Positions 60,981 to 64,000 of a stretch of 64,000 bases of DNA are shown here, in pieces. The stretch's first letter is position 1. Every line of letters begins with the position of its first letter. The position numbers were made by a program, and so were the translations under genes. Source of the DNA: Nocardioides szechwanensis (GTDB taxonomy: Bacteria > Actinomycetota > Actinomycetes > Propionibacteriales > Nocardioidaceae); the NCBI RefSeq assembly GCF_900103935.1, contig NZ_FNIC01000001.1, positions 443,203 to 507,202 of the forward strand, in the 5' to 3' direction. The notes under the pieces are model-generated. The model was not told where the DNA came from, made no database searches, and saw only the letters and a program-made list of their open reading frames with translations.

Positions 60981-62210
60981 CTACTCGCGCTTGGTGAAGC
61001 TGATCTTGCCGTTGGGGTGGTGGGTGAGGTCGTAGTCGTCGTGGTGGGCGAGGGTGTGGTGTCTCGGGCACAGGAGCACGCCGCCTTTCACGGACGTGCT
61101 GCCGCCCTTCGCCCACGGGACCAGGTGGTGGGCGTGGCAGGCCGAGGTAGGACGCTCGCAGCCCTGTGCCGCACAGCCCTTGTCGCGCACGGCCATGGCG
61201 ATGCGTTGGGCCTTGGTGTGGAAGCGGCGCCTGCGGCCGGCGTCGAGGACCTCGGACCTGCCGCTGAGGACGGCGGGGATGACGCCGGCGTCGCAGGCCA
61301 GCTTGCGGGCGAGGCCGGGGCTGATCCTGGTGCCGGTGTCGAGCTGGGCCGCCTTGAGTCCGCCGAGGAGGGTCTCGAGGGTCATGGTCACCACCACGGT
61401 CGCGGAGACACCACCGGCTTCGGGGAGCTGCTCGGTGGGGTAGCGGCGGACGTACTCGGCGAACGCCAGCCCCATCCCGTGCGGGGAGAGTCCTTCGCCG
61501 CCGGCCTGGGGTGAGGCGATCGCCTGGAGGGCTTTGCGGAACATGTCGGCCTCGGCGGTGCCGAGGGTGAACCGGCCGTGGGTCTGGCCGTGACCGTCGT
61601 CGTGCATCGTCAATCGGGCGGCCTGATCCGCCTTCTTCTCTTCGGCGGCGAGCTGTCTGGCTTCCTCGGCCTCGCCGATCTCGGGGGCGACGACGTCGAG
61701 GATCCGTCGGCCCTGGATGCGGAGCGCACGTGCGTCGAAGTGTCGGGCGGCGTCGAGGAGGTAGTCACGTGCTCGAGTGCGGAGGTCGGGCTGGACGGTA
61801 TCGGGAAGAGCGTCGACCGCATCGGTGATCACGCTCGCCTGGTCGAGGAGGACATCTCCAGCTGCGAGCGCGTGGCCGACCGCGTCGTGCTGCTCCAATG
61901 CCTTGGCGAGCTTGACCTTCCGGGCGGCTTCTCGCTGGGTCATCCGCGTGTGGTTGGCCCACCACACCGACGTCGACGTCGCAACAGACGCGTCGCCGAC
62001 CTGGTTGCGGTCGGCGTGCGCGGCGACCTTGAGCTCGAGCGAGGTGACTTGCGCGACGAGCCGGGTCAGCTCCACCAACACGCGTCGGGTCTCGTCGTCG
62101 CTCATCGACCACGCCGGAGCGCGCTCGAGGGTGTCGATCTCGGAGTCAATCGCGGACAACGCAGCGAGGATCGGGTGGCCCCGATCGGCGCGGTGTCCGG
62201 TGTTAGTCAT
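60981..62210 (-). CDS. DUF222 and HNH endonuclease domain protein
   Basis: A 409-residue protein. The N-terminal ~300 residues are the helical DUF222 domain (STSVWWANHTRMTQREAARK, with LDTGTRISPGLARKLACDAG near its end). The C-terminal HNH nuclease has RDKGCAAQGCERP, HAHHLVPWAKGG and LCPRHHTLAHH, with intact His and Asn-equivalent positions and a Cys cluster for zinc. These are the 13E12-type proteins that are multi-copy in many actinobacteria and suspected of mobility. Palindromic repeats lie directly upstream. No Shine-Dalgarno site is evident. Confidence 0.88.
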   Translation of the reverse strand: MTNTGHRADRGHPILAALSAIDSEIDTLERAPAWSMSDDETRRVLVELTRLVAQVTSLELKVAAHADRNQVGDASVATSTSVWWANHTRMTQREAARKVKLAKALEQHDAVGHALAAGDVLLDQASVITDAVDALPDTVQPDLRTRARDYLLDAARHFDARALRIQGRRILDVVAPEIGEAEEARQLAAEEKKADQAARLTMHDDGHGQTHGRFTLGTAEADMFRKALQAIASPQAGGEGLSPHGMGLAFAEYVRRYPTEQLPEAGGVSATVVVTMTLETLLGGLKAAQLDTGTRISPGLARKLACDAGVIPAVLSGRSEVLDAGRRRRFHTKAQRIAMAVRDKGCAAQGCERPTSACHAHHLVPWAKGGSTSVKGGVLLCPRHHTLAHHDDYDLTHHPNGKISFTKRE

Positions 62211-62312
62211 AGGTCAATTGCAGCATCGACCACCGACAGTCCGAGGCCTCAGAACCCTGTATCCACAAGGGATTCGGAAAACTTTCTGAGACTTTGCTTT
62301 CGGGTTCGCGAT

Positions 62313-62351
62313 GGTGGGTTTGAGAATCGCTGCGCTCGCACCTCACCCACC
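62313..62351. repeat. REP-like palindrome 1
   Basis: GGTGGGTTTGAG (62313-62324) pairs with CTCACCCACC (62342-62351) around a GC-rich loop, ATCGCTGCGCTCGCAC, with two unpaired T. It resembles short intergenic palindromes that are repeated in actinobacterial genomes. It lies in the 342-bp region 62211-62552 with no gene. Confidence 0.55.
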
Positions 62352-62462
62352 GTGAGCCGGGCGCGGCGCGCAATCACGCGCCCACCTTCTCCCAGCTGCC
62401 AAGGCCGCAACCACAGCGGCGCGAGAGCCTAGGCCGCGTCCCCGAGGAGTCGGTCACCTCAA

Positions 62463-62517
62463 TGGGTTTCGACGCGCCTTGCGCGACCTCGTTCCTCAGT
62501 CGCGGGCTTGCTCAACC
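62463..62517. repeat. REP-like palindrome 2
   Basis: An outer GGGTT/CTCAACC pairing encloses CGCGAC...GTCGCG arms (around 62483-62504). The composition and the GGTT...CAACC ends match palindrome 1's style. It ends about 35 bp from the sepH stop and may also act as its terminator. The rest of 62211-62552 contains one DnaA-like GTATCCACA (62259) and nothing else that I can name. Confidence 0.45.
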
Positions 62518-62552
62518 TTCGCGACCGACGCAGTCTGCTCGTGGCCCGCGGA

Positions 62553-63524
62553 CTACTGGTCGCCGCCGCCGAACATGATCTCGTCCCAGCTGGGGACGGA
62601 CGCGCGGCCGCGCTTCTTGGCGACGGGCTTGCGTGCGGGGGGTTCGTCGGCCGCTGGGTCGTGATCGGGAGCCGAGTCAGGCTGGGGCTCGGGCTCAGGC
62701 GCGTCGGAGGCGGCGGCCTCGGCGGCCTCGGCGGCCTCCTCACGGAGGTCGGGGTCGTCGGAGGCGGGGGAGTCGTCGAGGAACGCCTCGACGGGGGCCT
62801 CCGCTCCGAGGGTGTCCTCCTCGGGAGCGTCGTCCTCGCGGACCATCTCGAGGACGTCGTCGCCGAGCGGCAGCTCGTCGGCGGGTACGGCGGAGAGCTT
62901 GCGGGAGCGGGCGCTGCGCAGGTCGTCGCGGGGCTCGGGGGCGGTGGCGACCGCTTCGCCGACCAGCCAGCGGGCATCGTCGTTGTCGAGCAGAACGAAG
63001 TTGCCCGGGGCGTCGTAGGTCAGCTCGGCGGTGCCCTTGCGGCGCAGCGTGGTGAAGACCGCGCGCAGCGCCCAGCGGCCGTCCTCGCGGCGCCAGGCGT
63101 CCCACTCGACGGTGGCGGACGGGTCGACGTTGAGGGAGCGCAGGTGGGCAGTGACGGCGTCGCCGAGGGTGCGGGCGCCGCCCTCGCCGGACGAACGGCG
63201 TACGGAGGAGCGCTGGGCGCGGTCGGCGACGTGCTGGCGCTCGGCGAGCACCGGGCCGGCGTAGACCATCACCTTCTCGACGCTGGTCTGGGCGGACTGG
63301 GCGACCGCCTCGGGGCTCTCACCGGCGCGGATCCGGGCCTGGATGTCGCGGGGACGGAGGGATGAGTCCATCTGTATCTCCAACTGGCCGAGGCGAGAGG
63401 CGTCGCCGCGGAGCGCGGCCCGGAGGCTCGGGGTGATGTCGAGCGTGAACTCGGCACCGGCATCGCTGACCAGCAGGAGGCGCTTCCCGTCGTCGCTCAC
63501 TCCAGCGAGCGTGAGGTGCGCCAT
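62553..63524 (-). CDS. sepH: Septation protein SepH
   Basis: A 323-residue cell division protein. The N-terminal DUF3071 domain (about 1-165) starts HLTLAGVSDDGKRLLLVSDAG and contains a helix-turn-helix-like MDSSLRPRDIQARIRAGESP and DAWRREDGRWALRAVF. A long acidic, Pro/Ala/Glu-rich disordered linker (about 205-300) leads to the conserved C-terminal KKRGRASVPSWDEIMFG. In Streptomyces and mycobacteria SepH binds FtsZ and promotes filament assembly. The start ATG 63524 gives the standard N-terminus. Confidence 0.93.
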   Translation of the reverse strand: MAHLTLAGVSDDGKRLLLVSDAGAEFTLDITPSLRAALRGDASRLGQLEIQMDSSLRPRDIQARIRAGESPEAVAQSAQTSVEKVMVYAGPVLAERQHVADRAQRSSVRRSSGEGGARTLGDAVTAHLRSLNVDPSATVEWDAWRREDGRWALRAVFTTLRRKGTAELTYDAPGNFVLLDNDDARWLVGEAVATAPEPRDDLRSARSRKLSAVPADELPLGDDVLEMVREDDAPEEDTLGAEAPVEAFLDDSPASDDPDLREEAAEAAEAAASDAPEPEPQPDSAPDHDPAADEPPARKPVAKKRGRASVPSWDEIMFGGGDQ

Positions 63525-63630
63525 GGGATCTGCTTCCTGGGTCCTGCGGTGTCGGGGTGGTCGAGCCTTCGGTTGCGCCGAGCCTACGCCAGCGCCCGCC
63601 TCCGTCCGGGGTCATCACACGGCGTGCCCG

Positions 63631-63665
63631 ACCGATAAATCGGTGACCTGATCTGCGACTACGCT
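63631..63665 (+). promoter_or_regulatory. Promoter with inverted-repeat operator upstream of TRIC gene
   Basis: ACCGATAAATCGGT (63631-63644) has 6-bp arms about a 2-bp centre. TACGCT (63660-63665) is the -10 element, 6 nt before the GTG start, so the repeat covers the -35 position and would block RNA polymerase if bound. The regulator is unknown. Confidence 0.5.
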
Positions 63666-63671
63666 GCCGAG

Positions 63672-64000
63672 GTGCCCGGCACCCTGGTGACCCTCGACCT
63701 CGTGGGGATCTTCGTCTTCGCCATGTCCGGCGCTCTCGTGGGGGTCCGCAAGGACGTCGACGTCTTCGGGGTGATGGTCCTGGCCGGTACGACGGGCCTG
63801 GGGGGCGGTTTCCTGCGCGACGTGCTGATCGGGGCCACACCGCCTGCCGCGCTGGCCGACTGGCGCTACCTGCTCGTGCCGGCGGCCGCTGGGCTGCTGA
63901 CGTTCGTCTACCACCCCGTGGTCGGGCGTCTGGAGCGGATGGTCAACGTCTTCGACGCGTTCGGCCTGTCGCTGTTCTGCGTCACCGGAGCCACGAAGGC
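63672..64000 (+). CDS. TRIC cation channel family protein, 5' part (truncated by window edge)
   Basis: The first 109 residues of a membrane protein. DLVGIFVFAMSGALVGVRK, VMVLAGTTGLGGGFLRDVLIG and NVFDAFGLSLFCVTGATKA match the duplicated TRIC/YicG (UPF0126) signature, with the conserved G-G-x-x-R-D. About four of the expected seven helices are visible. Prokaryotic TRIC proteins form trimeric monovalent cation channels. GTG 63672 starts 6 nt after TACGCT. The 3' end lies beyond the window. Confidence 0.9.
   Translation, partial: MPGTLVTLDLVGIFVFAMSGALVGVRKDVDVFGVMVLAGTTGLGGGFLRDVLIGATPPAALADWRYLLVPAAAGLLTFVYHPVVGRLERMVNVFDAFGLSLFCVTGATK

Overview
The window is GC-rich, densely packed actinobacterial chromosome. 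Gene content points to the Propionibacteriales, most likely a Nocardioides-like organism: septation protein SepH, a primary sigma factor with a Lys/Ala/Pro-rich N-terminus, a paired parE and parC, an LprG-type lipoprotein with its P55-type MFS partner, a DUF222/HNH protein, DUF4192, DUF5998, DUF7455 and DUF3068 proteins, and an AftD-like arabinofuranosyltransferase. I saw no rRNA, tRNA, CRISPR array, insertion sequence, integrase or prophage. The genus is inference; the phylum is well supported.

Layout. 1-7.5 kb: envelope glycan island (partial methyltransferase, giant AftD-like membrane glycosyltransferase, acyltransferase, second methyltransferase, DUF3068 protein). 7.5-20 kb: methyltransferase, kinase-like phosphotransferase, rpsA and coaE. 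These last two are usually neighbours but are here separated by about 7.4 kb holding a GlxA-type regulator, a secreted sugar dehydrogenase-like protein, and a TetR/acyl-CoA synthetase/NAD-epimerase locus with two matching operators. 20-26 kb: group 2 sigma factor behind an ECF (SigR/SigH-type) promoter, a prolyl oligopeptidase, and 5-oxoprolinase genes pxpA, pxpB and pxpC, with pxpA separated from pxpBC by a DnaA-box cluster and an apparent short non-coding transcription unit. 26-34 kb: acetyltransferase, dinB, DUF4192, GCS2-family ligase, hydrolase, Usp, DoxX and a HhH-GPD glycosylase. 34-52.7 kb: sigA, secreted proteins, a LuxR regulator, transporters, DUF7455, parE, carbonic anhydrase, the P55/lprG/parC block, a GNAT-acyl-CoA synthetase fusion, DUF5998 and a phosphodiesterase. 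52.7-64 kb: SGNH lipase, a broken surface-protein gene with an inverted internal segment, tdk, phoD, rhodanese, a tiny membrane protein, a two-domain fatty acyl-CoA reductase, methyltransferase, DUF222/HNH next to REP-like palindromes, sepH and a partial TRIC channel gene.

Two features recur. Many genes have no Shine-Dalgarno site but carry an A2/T6-type -10 hexamer (TAnnnT or CAnnnT/GAnnnT) 5-7 nt before the start codon, the signature of leaderless transcription; I used it to choose starts. Convergent genes are separated or overlapped by long GC-rich hairpins without U-tracts.

The observations most worth checking are a 190-bp segment (54358-54547) lying inverted inside a secreted-protein gene between short inverted repeats, a parE gene whose only plausible start codon is ATC, the ECF promoter before the group 2 sigma gene, and the pxpA-pxpB intergenic region.
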